This document shows positions 46,708-57,425 of a stretch of DNA of 64,000 nucleotides, one piece after another. The DNA comes from Heterohyrax brucei (Eukaryota; Chordata; Mammalia; Hyracoidea; Procaviidae). Each line of letters opens with the position of its first letter. Within the stretch, counting starts at the first letter, position 1. Location of the stretch: the NCBI GenBank assembly GCA_028571685.1, contig CM053158.1:54590001-54654000 (forward strand), in the 5' to 3' direction. The notes under the pieces are model-generated. The model ran no database searches, was not told the DNA's origin, and saw only the letters and a program-made list of their open reading frames with translations. Made by a program: the position numbers and the translations under genes.

Positions 46708-46935
46708 GTAGACCGGTGTTCCTCAACCTTGGCACCAGTGACACACAGAGCCAGAAGATTCTCTGCTGTGGGAGCTGTCCTATGCCCTGTAGGATAGTCA
46801 GCAGCATCCCTGACCTGTGTGCACAAGATGTTATAACACTTTTCATTTGCAACAAACAAAAAGTCTCCAGACATTGCCAGAACTCCCTGAATAGGAAGCA
46901 AGGGGCAAAAATGTCCCTGGCTGAGACCATTGAAC
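46708..46935 (+). mobile_element. hAT-type DNA transposon remnant
   Basis: Contains gttcctcaaccttggcacc, ctgctgtgggagctgtccta, agtctccagacattgccag and ccctggctgagaccattga. These blocks match a mammal-wide non-autonomous hAT element whose ends are mutually inverted (cctcaacc / ggctgaga region). Subfamily not assigned. Confidence 0.62.
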
Positions 46936-47890
46936 TAAACTGGGCTTTCATCCACCTCAGGTTCACCTCAGACTTTCAGAGTCCTTTAAACTCTTTCCTC
47001 TGGAAGGTTAGCCCTGGCTGTCCATTGGCAGTCAGAAGGTAGTCCACACTGTGAACAGAGTCCAGTTAAACAAATCCATCCACATGAGGTGGACCCTGTC
47101 TTTCTGAGGGCAGACAGGGTCACTGGAAGCCGCTGTTTTATCAACTTGCTGTCTCCTTTCTAGAGACGGGGGCTGCCAGTGTGTGCTGTCTTCCTGGCAT
47201 TATGCTCTTCTTCCTGCTGATGGCTCAAAGAAGAACATACAGGAGCTTCAGGGATAATGACAATTTCTCTTTTGCATCTCTAGCAGAACTCCCAGGTGTA
47301 TGAGTAACGCTGTCACCTGAAGCAGCTTCCTAAGCCTCCAGAGACAGCAGCAGGAAATTACAGTGCATTGCGGGGAACTCTGATGCTAGGCAGGATAGAA
47401 AATTCTCTTCTTAATTAAAAAAAAGGCAGATCATTTTGAAGCTAGCTTGATTTAGATTTCCCTTTATGGGAAATTGTAGGCCATTTTTGTCTCCCATGAG
47501 CAGTCCCTTTTGATGATGCTACCACCATCTAGCCTGTCCTTTCTCCACTACTCTACAGCTGGGTTCCTTACCACCCATTGCCAGTCCCTGGTGTGGAAGA
47601 ACTCATGCTTGCTTCCCTATAAAATCCCTCTCATCCTAGGCCTTTGAATTTCTTCTTTGGCAGGAGAGAGCAGCAATTTGGATAAGAAACAGCATCGCTG
47701 TTTCCATGGCTGGGATTAAGATGTCTTCGCATCTTTCATCCAGCTTTGAATGTACATCCTTTTTTTGTTGGAGTCCAAAAGAAAGATTGACTCTGATGGG
47801 GAAATCTGAACTTCAGAAGGCTTTAAGGAAGATTTCAGGAAACTCCTAAAAAAACAAGTCAGCACCACCTTTAACTCCCAAGAAACAGAC
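46936..47890. other. Unassigned sequence
   Basis: No gene or named repeat. Confidence 0.45.
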
Positions 47891-48012
47891 AACCAAAATC
47901 TAAACCCACTGCTGCTGCATTGGTAGGGTTTTCAAGGAGCAGCTAGTGGATTTGAACTGCTGGCCTTTCGGTTACCAGCCTGATACTTAAGCACTGTACC
48001 AGCAGGGCTCCA
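47891..48012 (-). mobile_element. AfroSINE with internal deletion
   Basis: Tail caaaatctaaacccactgct runs straight into ggtagggttttcaaggagca, skipping the tcatagtgaccctatagg-to-gccccatagag block (about 40-50 bp). The head complement ends accagcagggctcc. Confidence 0.85.
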
Positions 48013-48179
48013 AAGAAGCAGAAAGGCAATAGGAAAGCAGATACAGATAATTAGTTGAAATTAAAAATATACATGTTTTTACTCTTTTATCTGAGCACAA
48101 ATACTTGCAATAATTCCTAATTTTGTTGTTGGGTTTGAGGTGGGGGAGTTGGTGTTTACCTTCTGCAGTGACTATGCTA

Positions 48180-48335
48180 AACATTTTGGATTATTTTAAT
48201 TCCCCCTAAATCCTTAAATACTGGATTCAGACATTAGCCCCATTTTATAGATCAGAACATTAAGGCTTTGCAGGGTTAAGGAACTTGCTCAAAGCCCCTC
48301 AATTCTTGAAGTACAGACATGTGAGAATAGGTAAG
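48180..48335 (+). repeat. MIR
   Basis: Contains ttagccccattttatagatc and gttaaggaacttgctcaaag. Confidence 0.75.
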
Positions 48336-48389
48336 TCTGTCTTAGGAGACTTGGCTCCCAACCACCCTACTTTCCAGAGTGGTCCTCTG

Positions 48390-48560
48390 ATGTCAGTGTG
48401 AGTCAGAGCCCCCAGAGGTGGGGTGAAAACTCAGATCACTAGCCCCACCCCTATACTTGTTTTATTCTGGATAGAGGTTAGGAACTTGCTTCTGTAACAA
48501 ATCCCCAGGTGACACTGATGCTGCTGCTGGTTCAGATACCCTGTTTTGATAATATCCCAT
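48390..48560 (+). mobile_element. MER5-like hAT element remnant
   Basis: Contains agagcccccagaggtggggt, cactagccccacccctatac and ccaggtgacactgatgctgc. It resembles MER5A as I recall it, with extra sequence in the middle. Confidence 0.55.
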
Positions 48561-49584
48561 TTTCTAAAAAATCGTATGAGCACTGATTATGGAAACCTTG
48601 AAGGAAATGGCTCAAGTTGAAGCTGACCATCAGCAGTAGACCCACACACCATAAGACAACAGCCAAGCTGTTTCTATAACATTTCTTCAGAGAGGATGGT
48701 GTCATGAGACAGAGATAATTGACCTGTTGCAGGTTTTATTCTGGTATTCCCTTGGCTACCTGACATTTCCGAGAATACAGTCAAATTATATGGTTAAAAA
48801 AAAAAAAAAGTGCACCACCGCCATCCACTTAAGCTATTTTTCAAGTCCAGTAGTTTTCTGTTAGCATGGTATTTCTTGTTCAAAATTTACTTGGTTCATT
48901 TTCCTTGGACTCAGTAAGACCTAGTAAGTACGTGCAAGTATCACATAAGTATTGCAGCCTTTGTCTTGGAAAGTACTGTCAAAATACTAGTTCTAAGGAG
49001 CACACTGGGTAGAATTGTTGTAAAGAACAATTTCCAAATCTTGGGTTATGTCTTGTGGCCTATTAAGTAACTCAACAAAAATTCTCAGGCAATTTCTATG
49101 AGTAGTTAAGGAACCATCATTTAAAAGTTTCCTGATTATGGTCATTTTGAAAACAAGAGGCACTTTGAGGACAGATCCTGTGTTCCTTGTCTTTTGACTG
49201 ATTGAATTTCACCTGAATTAAGATTCTGAAAGTGCATTTGAAACCTGAAATAAAGCTGATTTACTTTTCGATAATCTGTTCTGAAGCTTTCTGAGCCAGT
49301 TCAGGAGAAAGGCTTTGGCTGCTTACCTTTCTGCCATTTGATAGCAAAGATAACAACCCAGGTGTGAAACCTCCAATAAAACAGACAATTGTCCCGCAGA
49401 TGAATTCAGGAAAAACACTCCATCCAAATGAGTGAGCTGGGAAATTTGCTGCCATGCTTTTGCTATGAGAAATGCTATAGTAGAAGATGGAACTTTTTAA
49501 AGGAAATAGAGACTAGTGGCATGTGGCGGCTCTTTAGCTCCCTTTTCCAAATGCCTTGGCAATCAATTCTTGAGGGAAAATTAC
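48561..49584. other. Unassigned sequence upstream of the CpG island
   Basis: No named repeat apart from an A-run near 48797-48810. It contains the antisense frame 49261-49455 discussed under findings. Confidence 0.4.
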
Positions 49585-49612
49585 AAAAAAAAAAAAAAAA
49601 AAAAAAAAAAAA
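49585..49612. repeat. Poly-A run of 28
   Basis: An uninterrupted A tract. No retrotransposed body is recognisable just before it on the + strand. Confidence 0.95.
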
Positions 49613-50104
49613 GGTTAATTAACTTTCTGAGTGGTGGACCAGTTTCCTTTACATTCAGGTCAAGAATAATCTTACTGTTTCTTCGGACTGGGATGTATAC
49701 AGAGGCTGAATTTTCCCAAACTAAATCAAGATGGCTCTTATGGGCTCTGTTTCCCAGCAGATAGTAACTGGAAGCTATTTGCTAGGGACAAAACACTCTT
49801 TTTCTCTTGAGCTGCCTGCTGCAATGGAATTAGAGTGTAAGAAGTGGGGATCCTGCACCCCTGCTGGCGGCGACAGTAGGTTGTCAGATTCTGGAGAGTC
49901 CCCCAAGTTACGAGTAAAGCCCAGTCCTGGAGCAGCAAACACGCTGTTGCTTTGAGACTAATGTCTTCATCTCCTGCCTCCTCAAGAATCAAGCAAACAT
50001 TCAGGGCTTTTCCCCTGGGAGTAGGGTCCAAAGGGATGCTCTGGAGGATTCCACCTCCCCCCCCTTACATCTGTGGCTGCCTAGAGGTGTTTAGTAGTGT
50101 GAAG

Positions 50105-50870
50105 CAGAACAAGATGCCAAGAATGGACGCTGTCGCGTAGACCGGGGTGCTCCCCAAGGCAGATAAGGAGATTTGGGCTGCTGTGTGCGCACGCGATTGT
50201 GTGCAGGACGTGCAAGCGACGCGCGCTGAAATGCAGCTCGCTTCTTTGCCTGCAAAGACTTGCTCCACTCCCCTCCCTGCCCAGCGCCCTCGGGGAGCGC
50301 AAGGGGGAGTCCTCTCTGGCCAGGGCTTCCCGTGCCCCGGGAGCGCCGCGGGCTCGCCTGGCGGAGCTTAGCGCAGCTTTCTCGGGGGCGGGGGTGGACA
50401 CTGGGCCTCTGTGTGCCAGCCGCAGCCGTTGGCTGGCGGGCGCCCAATCCCGGGCCATGCCGCCGGAGCCTGCCAGGACGCCGGCTGAACGACGAGTTTG
50501 GTGGAAAGCCTGACCCCGGGCTGCCAGCAGAAGCCGGCGTCAGGAGCCCCGGCGGTGGGCCGCTGTGGTCTGAGTTCCCCGGGCTGAATCTGCGGACGGC
50601 GCCGAGGACCCCCCAGGTGCCGAGGCGAGGAGGAGGCATGGCTTCAGTGTTCATGTGTGGAGTGGAGGACCTGGTGTTCAGCGGCAGCCGCTTCGTGTGG
50701 AACTTGACCGTGTCCACGCTGCGGAGATGGTACACGGAGAGGCTGCGGGCCTGCCATCAGGTGCTGCGGACGTGGTGCGGGCTGCGGGACGTGTACCAGG
50801 TGAGCCGGGGCGCCCGGCGACCCCGGGCCCATGCAGTGTGCCAAGCGCTCCGGGGAACCTAGTTCCACCT
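50105..50870 (+). promoter_or_regulatory. FRMD4B: CpG island promoter of FRMD4B
   Basis: GC-rich, CpG-dense DNA in an otherwise AT-rich, CpG-poor region, ending just past the splice donor of the first coding exon. Visible candidate sites are an NRF1-like tgcgcacgcg (50186-50195), a GATA-type agataagg (50161-50168), a GC box gggggcggggg (50384-50394) and a CCAAT box (50444-50448). No convincing TATA box is seen, so dispersed initiation is expected. Promoter use is inferred and no transcript start can be read from DNA. Confidence 0.82.
50638..50799 (+). CDS. FRMD4B: FRMD4B first coding exon (partial gene)
   Basis: This exon encodes 54 residues beginning MASVFMCGVEDLVFSG and ending RTWCGLRDVYQ. 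I recognise it as the N-terminus of the long isoform of FRMD4B (FERM domain containing 4B, GRSP1), a cytoplasmic scaffold that binds the cytohesin GRP1/CYTH3 and acts at epithelial cell junctions. The segment precedes the FERM domain, which lies in later exons outside the window. The start has a strong Kozak context (G at -3, G at +4). The exon ends on a whole codon, CAG, followed by the donor gtgagc at 50800, so the intron is phase 0. It sits at the 3' edge of a CpG island, as first exons do. Compared with human from memory, about two residues differ (V for L at 13, R for Q at 50). An in-frame upstream ATG at 50260 leaves the true start open. The symbol rests on remembered protein sequence, not a search. 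Confidence 0.82.
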
Positions 50871-53016
50871 GTATGATTTTATTCTGCCTCTCCTTCCACC
50901 TCTTTTTCAACTCCTAGCGGGCTGTTTGGCTCAGATGCTCAGTAGCTGTAGGTAACTATTGCCTCACAAAGCTTACCTTGAATTTTTCCAACCGAGCATG
51001 GGGGACACCTGAGTGAGTTAATCCAGGCAGTTTGCAATCAGATGTTTTAGAGTAGTGGTGTACTAGCTGGTACTTAGCTAAGAAAGCTGTAGCTTTGCAG
51101 CAGAGGGTCTGCAGGATGGAACTTGGACGTTCTGATGGTACCTTCTTTCTTATTTCACTGGGGACTGGGTGGGCATTTCAGGGCACGTCATGCCAGTGTG
51201 CATCCAACGGGGCCTTAGTGCATTTGTATTCTTTCGTTTGATTTTATTTCAGTTTTCCATCAGACAGCCTCAGCATGCAAGATAGAGCCAGGAAAAGCTG
51301 ATTGTGTGTCTGCTGGCTTTTGGAAGGAAGGACCGCGCTTTCGGAATGCTTTGCAGGAGGGTGACGACTGGCTGGGAAGGGGGGGGAAGCCCGGCTGAGT
51401 GTTGGAATGCTTACGTTTGGATTTAGTCCCTGTCACACAACACAGACTCTTTATTCCTCTGCTAGGTCCCATCCTGCAGGCAAAAAATGCCGCAACTTTG
51501 TTCAACTATGAGACTCTTCTTCCTCTTTTGGGCTGCAGCTTGCCAGGATGCTTTTTCTTTTTTTTTAAACTAGTTGAGTGCATTTAAAAGTACTATGCTT
51601 TGGTTGTTTATGTATTTTAGGTTAAAAAAAAAATCCTGCATTATATATAAGAAGATTTATACCTAGCACTTACTATGGCAATATAGTATCACATTGTCTT
51701 TCTTAAGATATGTAATAGCTTTGATATTCCCAAGATACCAGTAATTTACAGCTCAATGTATTATGCCCCCTATGCAATGAAACCCCTGGTTTTGACTAAC
51801 AATAGTCCTCCATCAATGAGGAAAAATTAAAACATCCTTCCTCAGATTAGTCTGTGAGTCTGAAGAATCAATGCCCTCATTCTGGTTACAGTGTGAGGAA
51901 TGTTTTGGCTTGTGCTTTTGCAACTCTTTGTTTGTATATCTTGGGTGTTGAGATGAAATCCAAAAGCTGGGTTGAGAAACATGCAGCGCATAGAGGCTTC
52001 AGGTTGTTAGGGAGCTAGCTGTGGGCATCTTGCATCTGGTCACATTAACACAGCTCACCTGGGCGTTTGGGGACAATCAGGAAATCACTGCTTACCTCAG
52101 TCTGTAGGGGGAATGCCCCTCATATAGTTGTGGTATGTTTTCTTTTCTTTTTCAATGTTTGAAATACATTCCAAGGGGGAATGCAGATATTGTAGCCAAA
52201 CAGACTGTGTGCCTACTCTGCAAGGATTCAGGGGATTTATGGCTTATCGCTGGTGCTGTGAGGGACCAATTCCAAAATGGAGATTCCTGAAATGTGGGAA
52301 CCCATCATGTCTTTGTAAGGGTGAGCAGTACTTATTTTTATGCAAAACAGCAACCTGAAGGACTAATTACTAAAATAATGTTTTTTTTTCTGCTGTAAAA
52401 TGAATGGCGACTGAGCTGATACCCTCTTACAAGGGTAAGAAAGAGCATCTAAAATAATGATGACATTCTTATGAGTATTGAATCCTAAGTGGAAGAAAGT
52501 GACCTCTAAGTTTGAACTTTTCTATCTTCAGAGAAATAGGGTTTTTAAAAATATTTTAAATTTTGGGAGAACCATAGAATTCTTAATTGCACAATATTTA
52601 TTTGTGAAGAAACATCATTTTCTTTGATGTCTTTTATAATTGTATTTTATGTATTTTTGATGAAAATATAATAATTTCAATAATTTCTGCATGTACAATT
52701 TAGTGATGTTGATTACATTCTTCAAATTGTGCAAACTTTCTCACTGTCCTTTTCCCAATTATTTTCCCACTGTGAGCATAAACTCATTGCCCCCTAAGTG
52801 GCACATCTAGCCTTTTGAGTTGCTGTTGTCAATTTGATCACATATAGATAATTCTTTAAAAGAGCATAGTGCTCAAAACAAACTCTTTAATGCCTTTTAA
52901 ATATTGGGCCAGAAATGACTAAAACTGTGTAGAACAGAGATGCAGTGAAAGAGAGTGATCATTAAGCCCAATGTTCCTATGTATGACCCTGGGTAACTTA
53001 TGTAAAATCTTAGTAG
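50800..53016 (+). other. FRMD4B: Start of FRMD4B intron 1
   Basis: Begins with the consensus donor gtgagc. After the CpG island fades (about 50870) it becomes ordinary AT-rich intron with short T- and A-runs (51554, 51621, 52380). I see no second exon and no named repeat until the MIR near 52955. Confidence 0.65.
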
Positions 53017-53320
53017 CATGTGGGAGGAAACCCTGATGGTGTAGTGGTTAAGTGCTACAGCTGCTAACTAAAAGGTTGGCAGTTCGAATCTACCAAGCCC
53101 TCCTTGCACTTCTACTCTGTCCTGTAAGAGTACTATAAATTAGAATCAGCTGGACGGTGGTGGGTTGTTTGGTTGATTGAAGTCATGTGGGAAATAAAAT
53201 AGTGCTAATCACAGAGGGATGATAAAAGACTTAGATGATATGTATAATGTTTGTCACAATGCCTACATCCCAGGAAACAGTCAATAAATATTATCTGTCA
53301 GTTAAGATGTTTTCTCAATG
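52955..53320 (-). repeat. MIR split by an AfroSINE
   Basis: The left part has gaccctgggtaacttatgta and the right part ends ggaaacagtcaataaatatt. They form one antisense MIR interrupted at 53026-53183. Confidence 0.65.
53026..53183 (+). mobile_element. AfroSINE with 9-bp TSD
   Basis: Head ggaaaccctgatggtgtagt, then gctgctaactaaaaggttgg and a shortened body. catgtggga is repeated at 53017-53025 and 53184-53192. Confidence 0.9.
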
Positions 53321-53617
53321 TAATAGGTAAGCTAACTCAAACTCGCAGAATAAAAAAGAAGTAACTTTTGATGCAGCCAAATGCAAAGTCTAGCAACAGA
53401 ATGAACTTCAGGCGTGGTGTGATCTGAGCCCTGTGCTTGTTGCTGTGCCTCTTTCTGTTCTGGTCTTATTCATGTGTTGACTTTATCTTCAGCTGGTTTC
53501 TTACCTCATGACAATCGCAGGCCTTGCATCTCTATATAAGACCACTCAAAAGGAAAGAAGATTTCTCATACCTAAGAACTATCAGAAAAAAGTCCCGGGT
53601 TTTACTGTATAGGCCAA

Positions 53618-53765
53618 TTTGGAAGCCCTAGTCACTAACCAAAAGGATGGCAGTTCAGATCCACCAGATGTTCATTGAAAACTCTGTGGGGCAGTTCCAC
53701 TGTGACCTAAAGAGTTGCTATGAGTCAGAGTCAACTCAGTGGCAGTGGGTTTGGTTTGATTTTAG
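53618..53765 (+). mobile_element. AfroSINE, head shortened
   Basis: Starts ttggaagccctagtcacta, with about 20 bp of the usual head missing, then ggggcagttccactgtgacc and tail gcagtgggtttggtttgat. Confidence 0.87.
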
Positions 53766-54949
53766 ATCCTGTGTCCACAATCAGTACCATGCACTGACTG
53801 GTGCAGAGGGTAAGAGTACAATCCATGCATTCTCCCTGGGAACTGTATTGCCCCCAAAGGGCTGAAAGTTATCTCTTGGAGACAGATGGCTAAAAAAAAA
53901 AAAAAAAACTTAACTCCTTTTGTGTGTGTATGCATCACATAAGCAGATATATAGTATATCTGTGGCATTAAAATTTCAGGGGCGTGATCATGGAAGGAAA
54001 GGAAGGTTGAGAAAGACTCAATCTCATTGACTGGCTTGGGAAGTGGGTGAGAGGACCCATTTTAGAAACTGAGAGGGAAGTTGACCACACTCAGACCACA
54101 TGCCTGCTAAGACATAAAGGGAAGGTAAAATATATGCTTGGGATCACGTGCCTCCTGGGAGACAAGAGTATGTGAAATCAAATCCATGCTGGAGACTGTT
54201 AGAATCTCAGATCTGGTGCTCCTTACAGTTCTTTTTAAAAGATGAATTCAAAGACTAAGATACAAACATCTTTGTAAGTATTTTGTTCACGGTGATTTGA
54301 GTTAATGGTCTGTGGACTCATTATTACCATACCCAGCCATGTTGCTAGCCAGTAATTCTAAATTCTGAACCGTCAATGGTTTGTCCTACTGTCCTGCCCA
54401 GCTTTCTGACGTATGAACTGGAAACACACACCAGAGAGTTCCGTATTTTACTGAACCCATTTTTTTATCGTCTTGATGATGAAAAGGTATTGTTTTTCTT
54501 GCAACTAGCCTGAATAGTCTCGTTTGTAAGGAAATCCAATGCCCAGTTACTCTAGGGAGAAGCCAGGGTGGGGCAGGAGAGATCCATTACATGAAATACC
54601 TGGTGGTCCCCTGAGGATTTTTTGTGGGTTCATATTCTACGGCACTTGGCTTGGCTTTATACTGTAAATGAAATAGGACCTCCAACCTATTCATAAAGCA
54701 TTTGGCCACAGCATCATTGCCTGGTTAGCAAAGCCAGGGAGACATAATTTCTTTGGAATTGAACATTTCCTCCACTTCTAGATATTGGAGAGGCAAGAGA
54801 CTTCTTTTGCCAGCAACCATGAATAATTAAAATCCTGGCTATAAGGCGTTTCTGTAGTAATGTGACTAAATAAAAAGCAGGCTGCACTGAAACTGCATTT
54901 GAACAAAGACATGCTTTATGAGCAAAGGTTTGAATTTGGTTAAAGTAGT
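53766..54949. other. Unassigned intronic DNA
   Basis: An A-run of about 17 is at 53893-53909. A short cggcacttggcttggcttt at 54640-54658 recalls an AfroSINE tail variant but is too short to call. Confidence 0.4.
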
Positions 54950-55121
54950 AGGCTGGTGGTGTAGTACGTAAGTGCTATGTCTGTTAACCAAAAGGTCAGC
55001 AGTTCAAATCTGCAAGGCACTCCTTGGAAACTCTATGGGGCAGTTCTACTCTGACTTACAGGGTGTCTATGAGTTGGGGTCAACTCGATGGCAGTGGGTT
55101 TGGTTTGACTTTTTTTTTTTT
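54950..55121 (+). mobile_element. AfroSINE, first arm of a second inverted pair
   Basis: Head ggctggtggtgtagtacgta, body ggggcagttctactctgac, tail gcagtgggtttggtttgac then T-rich. Confidence 0.88.
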
Positions 55122-55159
55122 GCTAGTAGGCATTGGGCATTCAGCTTCAAGCACCCAAA

Positions 55160-55335
55160 ACACCAAGCCCACTGCCACTGCATCAAGTCCAACTCATATC
55201 AGTCCTGTCGGACAGAGGAGAACTGCCCCATAGCATTACCAACACAGCCACATCTTTCTCTTGCACAGCAGCTAGTGGGTTCAAACCATTGACCTTTTTA
55301 GGTACCAGCCGAGTGCTTTAACCACTGCATGTTAG
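55160..55335 (-). mobile_element. AfroSINE, second arm of the pair
   Basis: Tail caccaagcccactgccactg, extra middle cacatctttctcttgcacag, head complement with accagccgagtgctttaac. Confidence 0.82.
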
Positions 55336-55759
55336 GCTGAATTCTAAAAGCTGATTTATCAACCATATACCTATTCTACTTGTATCTTGCCTGAATGGGT
55401 TGAGTTTCAGAAATTAATTGGACTGAATAAAAACTGAGATGGAAAATGATGCAATAATGTTGTTGAGAAAAAGAAAATCAACACATTTTGCCTTTGAATA
55501 GACACTGTGACAGAATCTAACAACACCTTCAGATTCTTACTTGAGGGTTAAGTTTTCTCTCCTCCCTAGAGTCCCAGAGGTAGAATTTCTTGGAAACCTT
55601 GAATGGAGTCATTCCGAGTCATTGCCTTCAGCAGGAGGCAGCTTGGACAGGATCTGAGACATTTAAGCGACCACGTGAGAGTCTGGGTAGTTCCCCTGAG
55701 GCAAGTAGGTGGCACAGAGAGTGTGCCCGCAGTACTGAACACCCCAGCTGTGGGCTCAA

Positions 55760-55965
55760 GCAGGATGGAGGCTGAAGCCTGGTTTCGATTTGCAGAAATT
55801 TGACCTTGAGCAGACTGTTTTCCATCTCTGAGCCTCCTTTCCTTCATAGTTGGGGGAACTGTAGGACCTGCATTATGGAGTAAGGTAAGAATAAGATTGT
55901 CTATGTAACATTCAATGCTGTGCTTGACGCAGTCAGACACTCAATGAATGTTGGCTCTTGGTTAT
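55760..55965 (-). repeat. MIR
   Basis: Contains ttgaccttgagcagactgtt, ttccatctctgagcctcc and gacactcaatgaatgttggc. Confidence 0.72.
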
Positions 55966-56000
55966 ATAAATGACTTAACACCACATTCATAGGAGTATTA

Positions 56001-56336
56001 AAGAGCCCTGGTGTTGCCATGGAAACCCTAGTGGCACAGTGGTTGTGTGCTATGGTGGCTACCCAGAAGGCTGGCAGTTCATATCTACCAGGTGCTCCTC
56101 GGATACTCCATGGGACCATTCTGCACTGACTATAGGGTCACTATGAGTCGGAACTGATGCGACACTGGTGGGTTTGGTTTTTGGTTTGGTGCTTCTGAAA
56201 TTAAGAACTCTGGCTGCTCACCAAAATGTTAGTGTTTTGAATCCATCCGCTGCCCCTTGAAAACTGTATGGAACAAGTCTACCCAGTTCTGTAGAGCCTC
56301 TATGAGTTGTAATCCACTCAACTGTAACAGATTTTA
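56001..56336 (+). mobile_element. Older AfroSINE interrupted by a younger one
   Basis: The head stub agagccctggtgttgcc (56002-56018) continues at about 56191 with ctgaaattaagaactctggc, ctgctcaccaaaatgttag and the tail atgagttgtaatccactcaa. The inner copy lies at 56019-56190. Confidence 0.75.
56019..56190 (+). mobile_element. AfroSINE nested in AfroSINE
   Basis: Head atggaaaccctagtggcaca, body gggaccattctgcactgac, tail gtcggaactgatgcgacact and ttggtttttggtttgg. It is less diverged than its host copy. Confidence 0.88.
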
Positions 56337-56388
56337 ACGGATTAGGAGTATTGCAGAAACTTGTAGATATTGAAAATGAGATTTATGT

Positions 56389-56562
56389 GTTCAGCTGCTA
56401 ACCGAAGAGTTGAAGGTTCATGGCCACCCAGAGGCTGAGCAGGGCCTGGAGATCTACTTCCAAAAAATCAGCCACTGAAAACTCGGTGGAGCGCAGTTCA
56501 GCTCTGACACCTACGGGGCCATTTTAGACTGAGAGTTTTACTCAGTGGCGACTGGTGTTGAG
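56389..56562 (+). mobile_element. AfroSINE, long variant, head-truncated
   Basis: Begins gttcagctgctaaccgaaga, then cctggagatctacttccaa and gtggagcgcagttcagctc. The head is missing. Confidence 0.78.
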
Positions 56563-56992
56563 TCTTGCTGTCATTTTTTGTGAGACTAGTTCTCTGCAAA
56601 CTAACTTCCCATTGTAATGTACAAGAATGTTCAGTAAAAGAGACTGTGACATTTCCTGCAGCAGTGTGTGCCAAGTGGATCTTGAATATTTGGACTTGTC
56701 TTCCAAACTGTAGTAGCCTCACATCTTCTTTTAAGCCCTGACATAGTATCTAGAGTGGTCATGGGCATCCCAGACTAGGGTTTCTGGGAAGACAGTATCT
56801 CTGCATTCAAGACTCTGATGATCCACAGGCTGGTAGCACCTGAACTTTGTATCTCACCTTATTGATTGGCAAAGTCCAAGTCCTTTCAAAGTGCAAGTCC
56901 CTACTGGACTGTTGGTGACCCATGAGAGCTCGAAACCACGTATATTTCACCTGCCCTACCGTTCACTTTGCTTAAAAAAATGAGAAAAAAAA

Positions 56993-57193
56993 AATCATTG
57001 CTGTTGAGTTGATTCCAACTCATGGTGACCCTATCAGCTACATTAGAACTGCTCCATAGAGTTTCCAAGACTGTAAATCTTTATGGAAGCAGACTGCCAT
57101 ATCTTTCTCCTACAGAGAAACTGGTGCTTTCAAACTGCTGGACTTTCAGATAGCAGCATAGCACTTTAACATTGTAACACCAGGTCTCCTTAG
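56993..57193 (-). mobile_element. AfroSINE, 'ggaagcagac' subtype
   Basis: Tail cattgctgttgagttgattc, body cattagaactgctccataga, middle ttatggaagcagactgcca, head complement gtaacaccaggtctcc. Confidence 0.87.
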
Positions 57194-57199
57194 CTGAAA

Positions 57200-57425
57200 A
57201 GGATGTCTGGCAGGCTATGGCTTACAAGGATAACTAGACTGCCACCTTTTTTTTGTGCATGAAGTCCTCTTTGGCACACAACAATGGTCATTCATTTATA
57301 TATTGCCTAAGGCAGTGTTTTCCCTGTAATGGCACTGTCGAGTAGTTATGATAAAGACTGTATTGCCTACAAACTGAAAGTGTTTACCATCTGTCCCTTT
57401 ATAGAAAAAGTTCATCAATTTCTGG
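57200..57425 (+). mobile_element. hAT-type DNA transposon remnant (third copy)
   Basis: Same family as 19772 and 32946: tcattcatttatatattgcc, gtcgagtagttatgataaag, tttaccatctgtccctttat and aaaaagttcatcaa. Ends are eroded. Confidence 0.68.

Noticed and set aside
50091-50735. 214-codon open frame on the minus strand
   Set aside because: It is the antisense shadow of a GC-rich CpG island, where stop codons are rare. Several overlapping frames are open in both directions.
54640-54658. AfroSINE tail fragment (cggcacttggcttggcttt)
   Set aside because: The match is too short and isolated to call an insertion.
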